A DNA stretch of 64,000 bases from Salinisphaera sp002433465 (GTDB lineage: Bacteria > Pseudomonadota > Gammaproteobacteria > Nevskiales > Salinisphaeraceae): the NCBI RefSeq assembly GCF_040361435.1, contig NZ_APNL01000004.1, positions 186,001 to 250,000 of the forward strand, in the 5' to 3' direction. Shown here one piece after another: positions 21,497 through 31,086 of the stretch. The translations under genes were made by a program, and so were the position numbers. Numbering within the stretch: position 1 is the stretch's first letter; each line of letters begins with the position of its first letter. Below the pieces are notes generated by a model. The model saw only the letters and a program-made list of their open reading frames with translations. It searched no databases and had not been told where the DNA came from.

Positions 21497-22114
21497 TTAG
21501 CCGGCCCGCTGAAAAAGAGCCGCCAGGGCCTGCGCCGCCGCGCCGCTGTCGGGGGCATGAAACAGCGCGCCGGACACGGCGATCAGGTCGGCGCCGGCGG
21601 CAATGATATCGGCTGCGTTCTCCTGGTCTATACCGCCGATCGCCACGACCGGTACGCCGAGCGTGCGCGCCTGTGCAAGCACGGCCGGGTCGGCCCGCGG
21701 CGCATCGGGTTTGGTGGCCGAATCGAAGAAGCGACCGAAACTGACATAGCTGGCCCCCTCGGCGATGCCCGCACGAGCCCGTTCGATCGCGCCGGAACAG
21801 CTGACGCCGATGATCGCATCGTCGCCGAGGGCGGCGCGCGCGCTCGCCAGGCTGCCGTCGCTCTGGCCCAGGTGTACGCCGTCGGCGGCGACGGCCTGGG
21901 CCAGACGCCAGTCGTCGTTGACGATCAGGCCTGCGTCATAGGCCCGTGTCAGCGCACGTAGCTCGCCGAGCAGCCTGGCATCGGGCGCGCCGGCGCGCTT
22001 GTCGCGGTATTGCAGCCAGACGGCCCCGCCGGCGAGCACCGCCTCCACGCGTTCGAGCGCGTTGTCGGCGAGCGTGGTGCGGTCGTAAATGGCATACAGC
22101 CCGCGCACGCTCAC
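21497..22114 (-). CDS. thiE: Thiamine-phosphate synthase
   Basis: Joins hydroxymethylpyrimidine pyrophosphate to thiazole phosphate to make thiamine phosphate. Motifs: LQYRDK, IVNDDWRLAQAVAADGVHLG, IGVSCSG, YVSFGRFFDSATKP and VVAIGGID. 205 aa, typical. The GTG start at 22114 overlaps the thiD stop in a GTGA arrangement, so translation is coupled. Confidence 0.95.
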   Translation of the reverse strand: MSVRGLYAIYDRTTLADNALERVEAVLAGGAVWLQYRDKRAGAPDARLLGELRALTRAYDAGLIVNDDWRLAQAVAADGVHLGQSDGSLASARAALGDDAIIGVSCSGAIERARAGIAEGASYVSFGRFFDSATKPDAPRADPAVLAQARTLGVPVVAIGGIDQENAADIIAAGADLIAVSGALFHAPDSGAAAQALAALFQRAG

Positions 22115-22890
22115 GGAGTTCCAGTCACGATACGCGCGGGAATACGCTGGCCGCCGCCGGCGGCAAAGGCTCGTTCCAGGGTTTCCCAGGTGTACTGCTG
22201 GGCATGCTGCAAGGCTTCATCGGGGCTGTGGCCGAGCGCGATTCGGGCGGCTACGGCACTGGCCAGGGTACAGCCGGAGCCGTGAAATACGCCGTCGATG
22301 CGTGGCCACTGATAGCGTTGCATCGCGCGACCGCGCGCGTAGCGGCGGTTGACGACTTCAACGCCGCCTTCGTCGCCGCCGGTAATCAGCACGTTGGGGG
22401 TGCGTTCGCTCAGAGCTTCGCCGCAGCGATCCAGATCGGTTTCACCAGCGCACAGCGCGCGCGCCTCGCGGGCGTTGGGCGTGATCGCGCAGGCGCGCTC
22501 GAACAGTATGTCCTGTAGCGCCTGGCCCACCGTGTCGTCGGCGAGGGTGCCGCCGCCGGCGGCGACCAGTACGGGGTCGATCACCAGCGGCGTATCGCCC
22601 AGCCGATCCATCAGTCTGGCGACGATCGCAACATGTTCGGCACTCGCGATAACGCCGAGCTTGACGGCGTCGATGTGCATATCCGCAACGACCGCATCCA
22701 GGCACTGCGCAAAGAAGTCGGAGGCGACCGGCTGTACGCCATACACATTGTGTGTGTCCTGGCAGGTGAGCAGGGAAATCACCGTGGCTGCGTGTACCCC
22801 GTGTGCGGCTGCCGCCTCGATGTCGGCCTGAATGCCCGCGCCGCCGCTCGGATCGTGCCCCGCAATGACCAGAATATTGGGTCGTTTCAT
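22111..22890 (-). CDS. thiD: Hydroxymethylpyrimidine/phosphomethylpyrimidine kinase
   Basis: Ribokinase-fold kinase that phosphorylates HMP and then HMP-P to HMP-PP, the substrate of ThiE. The N-terminal motif ILVIAGHDPSGGAGIQAD and the anion-hole and catalytic region HGSGCTLASAVAAR are clear. The start Met at 22890 (MKRPNILVI) is chosen because the kinase fold begins there; an earlier in-frame start adds 15 poorly matching residues. First gene of thiD-thiE-hemL. I saw no TPP riboswitch upstream. Confidence 0.95.
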   Translation of the reverse strand: MKRPNILVIAGHDPSGGAGIQADIEAAAAHGVHAATVISLLTCQDTHNVYGVQPVASDFFAQCLDAVVADMHIDAVKLGVIASAEHVAIVARLMDRLGDTPLVIDPVLVAAGGGTLADDTVGQALQDILFERACAITPNAREARALCAGETDLDRCGEALSERTPNVLITGGDEGGVEVVNRRYARGRAMQRYQWPRIDGVFHGSGCTLASAVAARIALGHSPDEALQHAQQYTWETLERAFAAGGGQRIPARIVTGTP

Positions 22891-23407
22891 GCAAGCGAGT
22901 CTAACATTCGTGGCGAACCGCTTTGTGTTATGCACAACGGAAAATGCGGTCGTGCATTGGCCTGCAAAAATTTTTTTGCAGCTGCTATTGCCCAGGCCGG
23001 CTTCAAAGGCAAGTGACTGATATTAAATGTGTGTGTCGGTATGGTTACGAAATCGCCGCTTTGGCGAAACCGTTGAATATATGCCGCTTGAGAGGGGTTA
23101 TAGAAACTGTTTCCACAGAGTTATCCACAGGCTCTGTGTATTTCTTCGCTTTCGCGTTTCCGCTCAATCGTTTAGCACGATTACTTCAGGAATCGCCTGC
23201 TCTACGCGGCGGGTTATACACAGTGTCAACCCGCTTGTCGTCGGGGGAGCAGTTTGTTATGCCGACCAGAGTCACTGCTGATCGGTTTGTATCCGTTTGA
23301 TAATAAAAGATAAATTCTTCGGGTGACAAAAAACGTCCGATGCCCCGCCATGGGCTTTATGCGATGGCTCTGCGCTTCCCCAATTTGTCCACGGACTTAT
23401 CCACAGG
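22891..23407. other. Non-coding region with four DnaA boxes
   Basis: Over 500 bases without a supportable gene, visibly lower in GC than its surroundings. Four 9-mers match the DnaA box consensus TTWTNCACA, all on the + strand: TTATGCACA (22928-22936), TTATCCACA (23121-23129), TTATACACA (23214-23222) and TTATCCACA (23397-23405). A near match TTGTCCACG sits at 23385-23393. AT-rich elements include a CTGCAAAAA...TTTTTGCAG palindrome at 22962-22981 and a TAATAAAAGATAAATTC tract near 23300. Few GATC sites. This could be a replication origin, a DnaA-titrating or DnaA-regulated locus. dnaA and its usual neighbours are absent from the window. Confidence 0.6.
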
Positions 23408-24166
23408 CTAGGTCGGCCAGGGAACGCGCCGGACGGTGCTCGTCATGCGGCCGTTGCAGTCGAGCTGGATATGCCGGTAGCCCGGGGCGCGGGCTGCGTC
23501 TTCGGCAAAATCGCAAGAGCCGGGGGCAAACTGTCGCATCGTGCTCGGGGTGATCAGGCAGGCACGTCCGGCAAACGCCAGTTCCGCGGCTTGATGCGCA
23601 TGGCCACAGACAAGCGCGTTCACTTGTGAATGACGGGCGATGACGTCTTCCAGCGCATCGCGATCGCGCAGGCCGATCGCATCGATCCAGGCGGCGCCTA
23701 CGTCGACCGGCGGATGGTGCAGGCATACCAGGGTGGATGCGGTATTGGCGTGCAGCCAGCCGTCCAGTCGCTCGATCTGGGCGTGGCCGAGCATGCCGGC
23801 GTCGCTGCCCTGGATATGGCTGTCGAGCGCGATCAGTTGCCAGCCGCCGAGCTCGAGTCGGTCATGCACCACGGCGTGCTTGAGCATGCGCGCCATACGG
23901 GCCGGGTCGTCATGGTTGCCGGCCATGGCCAGCACCGGACAGGACAGGCACGCGAGTGTGGCATCGAGGCGTGCATAGCCGTGCTCGCTTTCGTCATCGA
24001 CCAGGTCGCCGCCGAGAATGATCGCATCGGGCCGGGGCGTTTCGGCGAGCGCGCCAGCGAGCACCTGTTGGAACGCCCGTTCGACCGGCCAGCCGTGCAG
24101 GTTCGCCTCCGGGTCGGCGAGCAGGTGCAGATCGGTCAGATGAAGGAGTTGATATGTAGCGGGCAT
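23408..24166 (-). CDS. cpdA: 3',5'-cyclic-AMP phosphodiesterase (CpdA/Icc type)
   Basis: Calcineurin-like metallophosphoesterase that hydrolyses cAMP and so tunes CRP-dependent regulation. The metal-ligand series is complete: LTDLHL, LGGDLVDDE, AGNHDD, LHHPP and CGHAHQ. 252 aa from the ATG at 24166; a longer frame upstream runs into the divergent promoter region and adds non-family sequence. Divergent from the O-methyltransferase (84-bp gap). A DnaA box lies 3 bases past its stop codon. Confidence 0.88.
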   Translation of the reverse strand: MPATYQLLHLTDLHLLADPEANLHGWPVERAFQQVLAGALAETPRPDAIILGGDLVDDESEHGYARLDATLACLSCPVLAMAGNHDDPARMARMLKHAVVHDRLELGGWQLIALDSHIQGSDAGMLGHAQIERLDGWLHANTASTLVCLHHPPVDVGAAWIDAIGLRDRDALEDVIARHSQVNALVCGHAHQAAELAFAGRACLITPSTMRQFAPGSCDFAEDAARAPGYRHIQLDCNGRMTSTVRRVPWPT

Positions 24167-24250
24167 CGATTTTTCTGGTCTGGGGGTATGCTGCCATGTG
24201 GCACAGTGCAGGCCACGACTGCAACGACAACGAGCGACCCAAAGCGCCCG

Positions 24251-24895
24251 ATGATGGATACGGAACTGCTTTCTTACCTGCGCAACGTCAGCCTGCGCGA
24301 AACAGCGGTCATGACGGCCAACCGCCACGAGACCGCGCAGTCGGCCGACGCCAACCTGCAGATCAATCCCGAGCAGGGTCAGCTTATCGCCCTGTTGCTA
24401 CGCCTGGCAGGCGCGCGGCGCGGTATCGAGATAGGCGTATATGCGGGCTATTCGAGCCTGTCGATTGCCCATAGTCTGCCCGACAACGGCCACCTGCTGG
24501 CCTGCGACAACGATCCCGACATCACCGAACGTGCCCGGCGCGACTGGGCCCGGGCGGGCGTGGCCGATATCGTCGAGCTGCGTATCGGGCCGGCGCTTGA
24601 GACCCTCGATGCCGAAATCGCGGCCGGCATGGCAGGCGCCTACGATTTCATGTTCATCGATGCCGACAAGGCCGACTATATCGACTACTACGAGCGTGCG
24701 CTGGCGCTGGTGGATGCGGGCGGGCTGATCATCGCCGACAATACGTTATGGCACGGGCGCGTGATCGATGCCGCTGACGACAGCACCGATACCCAGGCGA
24801 TTCGGGCGTTCAATCGGCACCTGCACGCCGACGACCGGATCGACATGAGCCTGGTGCCCATCGGCGACGGTTTGACCGTGGCGCGCAAGCGATGA
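24251..24895 (+). CDS. Class I SAM-dependent O-methyltransferase (caffeoyl-CoA OMT family)
   Basis: Small-molecule methyltransferase of the metal-dependent OMT family (Methyltransf_3). SAM motif GIEIGVYAGYSSLSIA, acidic loop LACDNDPD, metal-binding DADKADYIDYYERAL, then IIADNTLWHGRV. 214 aa, typical. Two ATGs stand side by side (24251, 24254). The substrate cannot be read from the sequence. It overlaps the next gene by ATGA, so two methyltransferases are coupled. Confidence 0.9.
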   Translation: MMDTELLSYLRNVSLRETAVMTANRHETAQSADANLQINPEQGQLIALLLRLAGARRGIEIGVYAGYSSLSIAHSLPDNGHLLACDNDPDITERARRDWARAGVADIVELRIGPALETLDAEIAAGMAGAYDFMFIDADKADYIDYYERALALVDAGGLIIADNTLWHGRVIDAADDSTDTQAIRAFNRHLHADDRIDMSLVPIGDGLTVARKR

Positions 24896-25503
24896 GCAAA
24901 CGAATAGGCGACTGCAGCGCGGCCGAGCGCAATAAAGAGCCCATATTCGATGCGCTGCTCGAGCATCTCGCCAACGCGCGCGAGGTGCTCGAGGTTGGCG
25001 CAGGCGATGCCACGCATGCCCGCTATGCGCTCGAACGCCTCCCGCACTGTGTGTGGCAAACCAGCGAAGCCCCGGGCCATCATCGGCGTCTGGTGGCCGC
25101 GCTGGCCGATAGCGCCGACCACAGGCTGCCACGGCCGCTGGCGTTGGATGTGCGCGCGGCCTGGCCGCGAGGGCCGTACGACGCCGTGTTCGGCGCGAAC
25201 GTGGCCCACATCATGGATTGGGCCGCGGTCGAAGCGCTGTTCGCAGGGGCGGCGACGGTACTGCGACCCGCCGGGCGCCTATGTCTTTACGGCCCGTTTC
25301 TGCGCCGGGGTGAAACGCCCCGGCCCGGAAACGCGACTTTCGATGCCGCGCTACGCGATCGAGACCCGGCCATGGGATTGCGCGAGATCGAGGCGCTCAA
25401 CGCGCTCGCGCAACAGCAAGGCCTGGTGGCGCTCGACGATATCGCCATGCCCAGCGACAACCGCCTGCTGATCTGGCAGAAAAGCGGCGACCGCAGTTTT
25501 TGA
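24892..25503 (+). CDS. DUF938 SAM-dependent methyltransferase-like protein
   Basis: Methyltransferase-fold protein of the DUF938 family, function unknown. It shows the family start (AAERNKEPIFDALLEHL), the SAM loop VLEVGAGDATHARY, the segment VFGANVAHIMDW and the C-terminal FDAALRDRDPAMGLRE region. 203 aa. Its ATG overlaps the stop of the O-methyltransferase by 4 bp. An inverted repeat at 25515-25537 (AGCGGCTG arms) lies just after it, without a T-run. Confidence 0.88.
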   Translation: MSKRIGDCSAAERNKEPIFDALLEHLANAREVLEVGAGDATHARYALERLPHCVWQTSEAPGHHRRLVAALADSADHRLPRPLALDVRAAWPRGPYDAVFGANVAHIMDWAAVEALFAGAATVLRPAGRLCLYGPFLRRGETPRPGNATFDAALRDRDPAMGLREIEALNALAQQQGLVALDDIAMPSDNRLLIWQKSGDRSF

Positions 25504-25636
25504 TTCGGCATCGCAGCGGCTGTCCATGTCAGCCGCTTGCAGCCACCCGCCGCCCGTGGCGAAAGCGCGTAAGCGTGCGCCGAAGCCCTTGCTCGGCCCG
25601 GGCATTATCTGTTTCGTGCCGGGGCAAAAAGCGCCG

Positions 25637-26590
25637 CTAGTTGACCCGGTTGCGAATCTCGCCGTCCAGAAAGGCCTGAATGTTGGCGGTCACGCCTTCG
25701 AGCATACGCTGGCGCGCGCCGCGGCTGCCCCAGGCGCTATGCGGGGTCACGATCAGGTTCGGAATAGCGGGATCCAGCAGAGGATGATCGGCCGGCGGCG
25801 GCTCCTGATCGAGCACGTCCAGTGCCGCGCCGCCGATCTCGCCGTCCTTGAGTGCGGCAATCAACGCCGCGCTGTCGACGATCGCCCCGCGGGCGGTATT
25901 GATCAGGAACGCGGTGTTTTTCATCCGTGCCAGGGCATCGGCATCGATGAGGTGGCGGGTGTCGTCGGTTAACGGGCAGTGCAGGCTGATCATGTCCGAG
26001 CGCTCGAGCAGCTCGTCGACCGCCACCCGGCCGTCGCGGATGCTTGTTGCCCCCGGTCGTTCGCCAACCAGCACGCTCATCCCGAAGGCCTCGGCGAGGC
26101 GGCCGACCGCCTGGCCGAGTTCGCCGTGGCCGATCAGGCCCAGCGTCTGGCCCGCGAGCTCTTCGATCGGATAGTCGAGCAGGCAGAAAAATTCGCTGGC
26201 CGCCCAGTCGCCGCGCTTGACCGCCGTGTCGTAGCTGGCCCAGCGGGTGGCGTGGGCAAGCATTAGCGCCAGCACATGCTGGGAAACGGCCGGGGTCGCA
26301 TAGCCGGTGACGTTGACTACGGCAATGCCGCAGCGTGCCGCAGCGTCGACATCCACGTTGTTGAAGCCGGTCGCGGCAACGCAGACCAGCTTGAGCTTGT
26401 CGGCGTTCTCGAGAGTGTCTGCGTCGAGTACCACCTTGTTGGTGACCACGATATCCGCTCCGGCGACCCGTTCGGCCACCTGTTCACGCGTGGTGTTGTG
26501 GTGACACTGCCAATCGTCAACGGCGCCGGTCAGCGCGTCCCAGTCGAGCCCGTCGCCCATCGAGCCGACATCCAGAAAACAGCCTCGCAT
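25637..26590 (-). CDS. D-2-hydroxyacid dehydrogenase (glycerate/hydroxypyruvate reductase-like)
   Basis: NAD(P)-dependent reductase of 2-keto acids, two-domain Rossmann family. The nucleotide loop is GLIGHGELGQAVG; catalytic Arg is in INTARG, the Glu in LDQEPP and the His in TPHSAW. 317 aa. The best resemblance is to the glycerate dehydrogenase/HprA type, but substrate specificity is inferred. The start at 26590 has an AAGGAA ribosome site. Divergent from the MarR regulator, which may control it. Confidence 0.88.
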   Translation of the reverse strand: MRGCFLDVGSMGDGLDWDALTGAVDDWQCHHNTTREQVAERVAGADIVVTNKVVLDADTLENADKLKLVCVAATGFNNVDVDAAARCGIAVVNVTGYATPAVSQHVLALMLAHATRWASYDTAVKRGDWAASEFFCLLDYPIEELAGQTLGLIGHGELGQAVGRLAEAFGMSVLVGERPGATSIRDGRVAVDELLERSDMISLHCPLTDDTRHLIDADALARMKNTAFLINTARGAIVDSAALIAALKDGEIGGAALDVLDQEPPPADHPLLDPAIPNLIVTPHSAWGSRGARQRMLEGVTANIQAFLDGEIRNRVN

Positions 26591-26678
26591 GGTAATTCCT
26601 TCTTAATTATCGATATATATGAGCGATAGCCTAACCGACGAACCGTCTATGCGTGGTACGGGTAGCGATTTTTCTCGG

Positions 26679-26718
26679 ACAACATAGACTTGTTGTGAGT
26701 AAAATGCGGTTTTATACC
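26679..26718 (+). promoter_or_regulatory. marR promoter with overlapping inverted repeat
   Basis: ACAACA-TAGACT-TGTTGT (26679-26696) has perfect 6-bp arms. It overlaps a -35-like TTGTTG (26690-26695), followed by a 17-bp spacer and TATACC (26713-26718). This placement is typical of autoregulation by MarR proteins, whose gene begins 80 bp downstream. Operator assignment is inference. Confidence 0.45.
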
Positions 26719-26797
26719 TAACGTGTAAGATGCATGGGTTCGCGCTTTGTGGCGCGACTGTTCCCTATCGGGTTCTCAACCAAGGCTGAAGAATCAC

Positions 26798-27286
26798 ATG
26801 ATCCGCAGGACAGAACAGCAAGATGAATCTCTGGGCAAGCATCTGCCTCAGACCTGCCCATCCGTGGAAGCGCTGGAATATGAACTCGCCTTTCTGGTGC
26901 GTCGCCTCGAAGCCGCGCGCCGGCGTTTCAATTTCGGTCTAGAGCGCGCTCACTATCTGTTGTTGATCCTGCTGGAACGCAAGGACCGACAGTCGGTGGG
27001 CGCTCTGGCCGAGCAGGTGAACCTGGATGCGTCGACGGTCACGCGTCAGGTCGCGGCGATGAAGCAGGCTGGACTGGTCGACAAGCTCGACAACCCCGAC
27101 GACCGTCGCGGCGGCTTCGTGACCATCACCGAAGCCGGACGCGATGCCGCCGCGCGCGTGCGTGATCGCCGCCTGGAGCGCGTGGAAAAAGGTTTCGACG
27201 ATTGGTCGGAAGCCGAGCGCGCCGAGTTCGCACGGCTGACCGCCCGCTTCAACGACGCCATGCGGGACGCGCTCAACGAAGCCTGA
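26798..27286 (+). CDS. MarR-family transcriptional regulator
   Basis: Winged-helix repressor, 162 aa. The HTH is in VGALAEQVNLDASTVTRQVAAM and the wing in LDNPDDRRGGFVTITEAG with the conserved DxRR. The ATG at 26798 is preferred over upstream codons because the MarR fold begins shortly after. Probable targets are itself and the divergent 2-hydroxyacid dehydrogenase, since the intergenic DNA holds an inverted repeat. Ligand unknown. Confidence 0.88.
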   Translation: MIRRTEQQDESLGKHLPQTCPSVEALEYELAFLVRRLEAARRRFNFGLERAHYLLLILLERKDRQSVGALAEQVNLDASTVTRQVAAMKQAGLVDKLDNPDDRRGGFVTITEAGRDAAARVRDRRLERVEKGFDDWSEAERAEFARLTARFNDAMRDALNEA

Positions 27287-27329
27287 TCGACCCGATCAGC
27301 TTCGCGGCTGCCCCGCGAAGGTGACTGCT

Positions 27330-28205
27330 TCAACCGGTTTCGACGATCCGGCCTGCCGGTAACGGCAGGCCGAGGTCGTGCCATAGATCGATCGTTGGCT
27401 GGGCCTTGTTGAGGCTGTAGAAATGCAGCCCCGGTGCGCCGCCGGCCAGCAGCTGTTCGCACATGCGTGCCACCACCTCGCGTCCAAAAGCCTGGACCGC
27501 GGTCTGGTCGTCGCCGTAGCCCTCCATCTTCTGGCGTATCCAGCGCGGGATATCGGCCCCGCACATGGCCGAGAAGCGCGATACCTGGCCGAAGTCGGTG
27601 ATCGGCATGATGCCGGGCACGATCGGGATATCCACGCCCTGAGCGGCGACCTCTTCTACGAAATTGAAATAGGCGTCGGCGTTGTAAAAATACTGGGTCA
27701 TCGCCGAATCCGCGCCGGCGCGTACCTTGCGCACGAAGTTCTCGATGTCGGCAGCGGGCGAGGGCGCCTGCGGATGGTATTCCGGATAGCAGCCGACCTC
27801 GATATGGAAATCGTCGCCGTGACGCTGCTTGATATGGGCGACCAGTTCGTTGGCATAGCTGAACACGCCGGGCTCGTCCATGCCCTTCGGCAGATCGCCG
27901 CGCAGAGCAACAATACGATCGACCCCGGCCGCCTTGTAGCTGTCGAGCAGCTCGTTAATCGACTCTTTCGTGCCTTCGATACAGGACAGGTGCGGGGCCG
28001 CGGCGATACCGGTGGCCTTCATCGTTGCGGCCACGGTTTCGAGGGTGCCCGAGCGGGTGGTGCCGCCGGCGCCGAAGGTCACCGAAAAGAAATCCGGGCC
28101 AAGAGTCGCCAGCCGGGCACGTGCCTTGTCCAGCCGTGCGGCACCTTTCGGCCCCTTGGGCGGAAAGAATTCGATACTGAAAGAGTTCTGCGATACGTGC
28201 GTCAT
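27330..28205 (-). CDS. metF: Methylenetetrahydrofolate reductase [NAD(P)H]
   Basis: FAD enzyme that makes 5-methyl-THF for methionine synthesis. TIM-barrel with FSIEFFPPKG at the start, FFSVTFGAGGTTR, VALRGDLP, EVGCYPEYHP and FYNADAYFNF. 291 aa from the ATG at 28205, near the 296 aa of E. coli MetF. Lies downstream of ahcY on the same strand but separated by a terminator, so it probably has its own promoter. Together with metK and ahcY it covers much of the activated methyl cycle. Confidence 0.95.
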   Translation of the reverse strand: MTHVSQNSFSIEFFPPKGPKGAARLDKARARLATLGPDFFSVTFGAGGTTRSGTLETVAATMKATGIAAAPHLSCIEGTKESINELLDSYKAAGVDRIVALRGDLPKGMDEPGVFSYANELVAHIKQRHGDDFHIEVGCYPEYHPQAPSPAADIENFVRKVRAGADSAMTQYFYNADAYFNFVEEVAAQGVDIPIVPGIMPITDFGQVSRFSAMCGADIPRWIRQKMEGYGDDQTAVQAFGREVVARMCEQLLAGGAPGLHFYSLNKAQPTIDLWHDLGLPLPAGRIVETG

Positions 28206-28271
28206 GCCGATACGTCCACTGTCGGTGCGTCGATCCCTCGACCGGCTGCTGCGGCGTGTTTGCCGTGACAT

Positions 28272-28308
28272 GAAAAGACCCGGCCCGCGTGGTCGGCGGG
28301 CCGGGTCT
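28272..28308 (-). terminator. Rho-independent terminator of ahcY
   Basis: AGACCCGGCCCGC and GCGGGCCGGGTCT form a perfect 13-bp stem with a 7-base loop. On the - strand it is followed by TTTT. It lies 34 bp after the ahcY stop and before metF. Confidence 0.85.
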
Positions 28309-28341
28309 GCTCAGGGCCCGGTTTATTGGGTCGCTAGCGTT

Positions 28342-29763
28342 TTAGTAGCGGTAGTGATCCGGCTTGAACGGGCCTTCGGCCGGTACGCCTAGATAGTCCG
28401 CCTGTTCCTGGGTCAGCTTGGTGAGCTTGGCGTTCACGCGCGCCAGATGCAGGGCAGCGACCTTCTCGTCCAGATGCTTGGGCAGCACATAGACCTTGTT
28501 TTCGTAGCGTTCGGGATGCTTCCAGAGCTCGATCTGGGCCAGCACCTGGTTGGTGAACGAGTTCGACATCACGTAGCTCGGATGGCCGGTGGCACAGCCG
28601 AGGTTCACCAGACGGCCTTCGGCCAGCAGGATGATCTTCTTGCCGTCGGGGAAGGTGATGTGGTCGACCTGCGGCTTGATCTCTTCCCACTCGTACTGTT
28701 CGAGCGATGCCACGTCGATCTCGTTGTCGAAGTGACCGATGTTGCACACGATCGCCTCGTTCTTCATCCGCTTGAGATGATCGTGGTTGATCACGTGGTA
28801 GTTGCCGGTGGCGGTCACGAAGATGTCGGCCTGTTCGACCACGCCCGGGTCTTCCATATCCACCACGCGCAGGCCTTCCATGGCCGCCTGCAGGGCGTTG
28901 ATCGGGTCGATTTCGGTCACGCAGACGGTCGCGCCCAGGCCGCGCAGCGACTGGACGCTGCCCTTGCCGACGTCGCCGTAGCCACAGACGATGGCGACCT
29001 TGCCGGCGATCATCACGTCGGTGGCCCGCTTGATACCGTCCACCAACGATTCACGACAGCCGTATAGGTTGTCGAACTTGGACTTGGTCACCGAGTCGTT
29101 GACGTTGATCGCCGGGAAGGTCAGGCCGCCTTCCTTGGCCAGATGATAGAGACGATGCACGCCGGTGGTGGTTTCTTCGGAAACGCCGGTGATTGCCTTG
29201 CCGAGCTTGGTATAGAAGTCCGGCTGTTCGGCCAGGCGCTTCTTCATCACCTTGAACAGGGCTTTTTCCTCGTTCGAGGTCGGGTTGTCGAGCAGCGACG
29301 GGTCCTGCGTGGCCTTCACGCCGAAGGTGGCCAGCGTGGTGGCATCGCCACCGTCGTCGAGGATCAGGTTGGGCAGGCCGCCGTCGTGCCAATCCATGAT
29401 GGCGTGGCAGTACTCCCAGTATTCCTCGGCCGATTCGCCCTTGAACGCATACACCGGCACGCCGGATTCGGCGATCGCGGCGGCGGCGTGATCCTGGGTC
29501 GAAAACACGTTACAGGAGGCCCAGCGCACTTCCGCGCCGAGGGCGACCAGCGTTTCGATCAGCACCGCGGTCTGAATGGTCATGTGCAGCGAGCCGGCAA
29601 TACGCGCACCCTTGAGCGGCTGCGATTCGCCGAATTCTTCGCGCAGGGCCACCAGGCCCGGCATTTCGGTTTCGGCGATCTCGATTTCGCGCCGGCCCCA
29701 GGGGGCCAGCGAAATATCGGCGACGACGTAGTCCTGGTCGATCTTTTCTGCGGGGGTGCTCAT
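28342..29763 (-). CDS. ahcY: Adenosylhomocysteinase
   Basis: NAD-dependent SAH hydrolase that splits S-adenosylhomocysteine into adenosine and homocysteine, relieving product inhibition of methyltransferases. Motifs: AGSLHMTIQTAVLIETL, NVFSTQDHAAAA, NDSVTKSKFDNLYGCRESL, the NAD loop CGYGDVGKGS, and the C-terminus KPDHYRY. 473 aa, the long bacterial form with an insertion around residues 140-190. It follows metK by 83 bp; the two are likely an operon ended by the terminator just downstream. Confidence 0.97.
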   Translation of the reverse strand: MSTPAEKIDQDYVVADISLAPWGRREIEIAETEMPGLVALREEFGESQPLKGARIAGSLHMTIQTAVLIETLVALGAEVRWASCNVFSTQDHAAAAIAESGVPVYAFKGESAEEYWEYCHAIMDWHDGGLPNLILDDGGDATTLATFGVKATQDPSLLDNPTSNEEKALFKVMKKRLAEQPDFYTKLGKAITGVSEETTTGVHRLYHLAKEGGLTFPAINVNDSVTKSKFDNLYGCRESLVDGIKRATDVMIAGKVAIVCGYGDVGKGSVQSLRGLGATVCVTEIDPINALQAAMEGLRVVDMEDPGVVEQADIFVTATGNYHVINHDHLKRMKNEAIVCNIGHFDNEIDVASLEQYEWEEIKPQVDHITFPDGKKIILLAEGRLVNLGCATGHPSYVMSNSFTNQVLAQIELWKHPERYENKVYVLPKHLDEKVAALHLARVNAKLTKLTQEQADYLGVPAEGPFKPDHYRY

Positions 29764-29846
29764 GTTCGTTTCCTGTTAAGTCGGGGGAGTCGTCGAGCCG
29801 GCGCGTGCTGCCACGCGTTGAACGGCCCGACCTTGGGTTGTCGGGT

Positions 29847-31022
<1,176 letters not shown>

Positions 31023-31041
31023 AAGACGTTATCTCTCTATC

Positions 31042-31057
31042 CGGATGAACGGATGAA
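31042..31057 (-). repeat. Tandem 8-bp repeat in the metK leader
   Basis: CGGATGAA occurs twice back to back (31042-31049, 31050-31057), reading TTCATCCG twice on the metK strand, directly after the -10. Tandem 8-mers at met promoters recall MetJ boxes, but the sequence is not AGACGTCT. Confidence 0.5.
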
Positions 31058-31086
31058 AGTATACGCAAGCGTTATTGCGGTTTCCA
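31058..31086 (-). promoter_or_regulatory. metK promoter
   Basis: On the - strand: TGGAAA (31081-31086), a 17-bp spacer, then TATACT (31058-31063). Good sigma-70 spacing, 35 bp from the metK start codon. Confidence 0.6.

Noticed and set aside
22891..23020. TPP riboswitch before thiD
   Set aside because: No CTGAGA-type core or paired P2/P4 elements; the region shows DnaA-box and AT-palindrome features instead.
23027..23300. Short open frames between thiD and cpdA
   Set aside because: Overlapping frames without ribosome site or recognisable family; base composition and DnaA boxes indicate non-coding DNA.
29764..29846. SAH riboswitch or terminator between metK and ahcY
   Set aside because: The SAH aptamer core is absent. 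The CCCGAC/GTCGGG hairpin at 29826-29845 is short and has no T-run.
31023..31030. MetJ box at the metK start
   Set aside because: Only one partial AGACGT octamer; MetJ needs tandem boxes and no metJ is seen.
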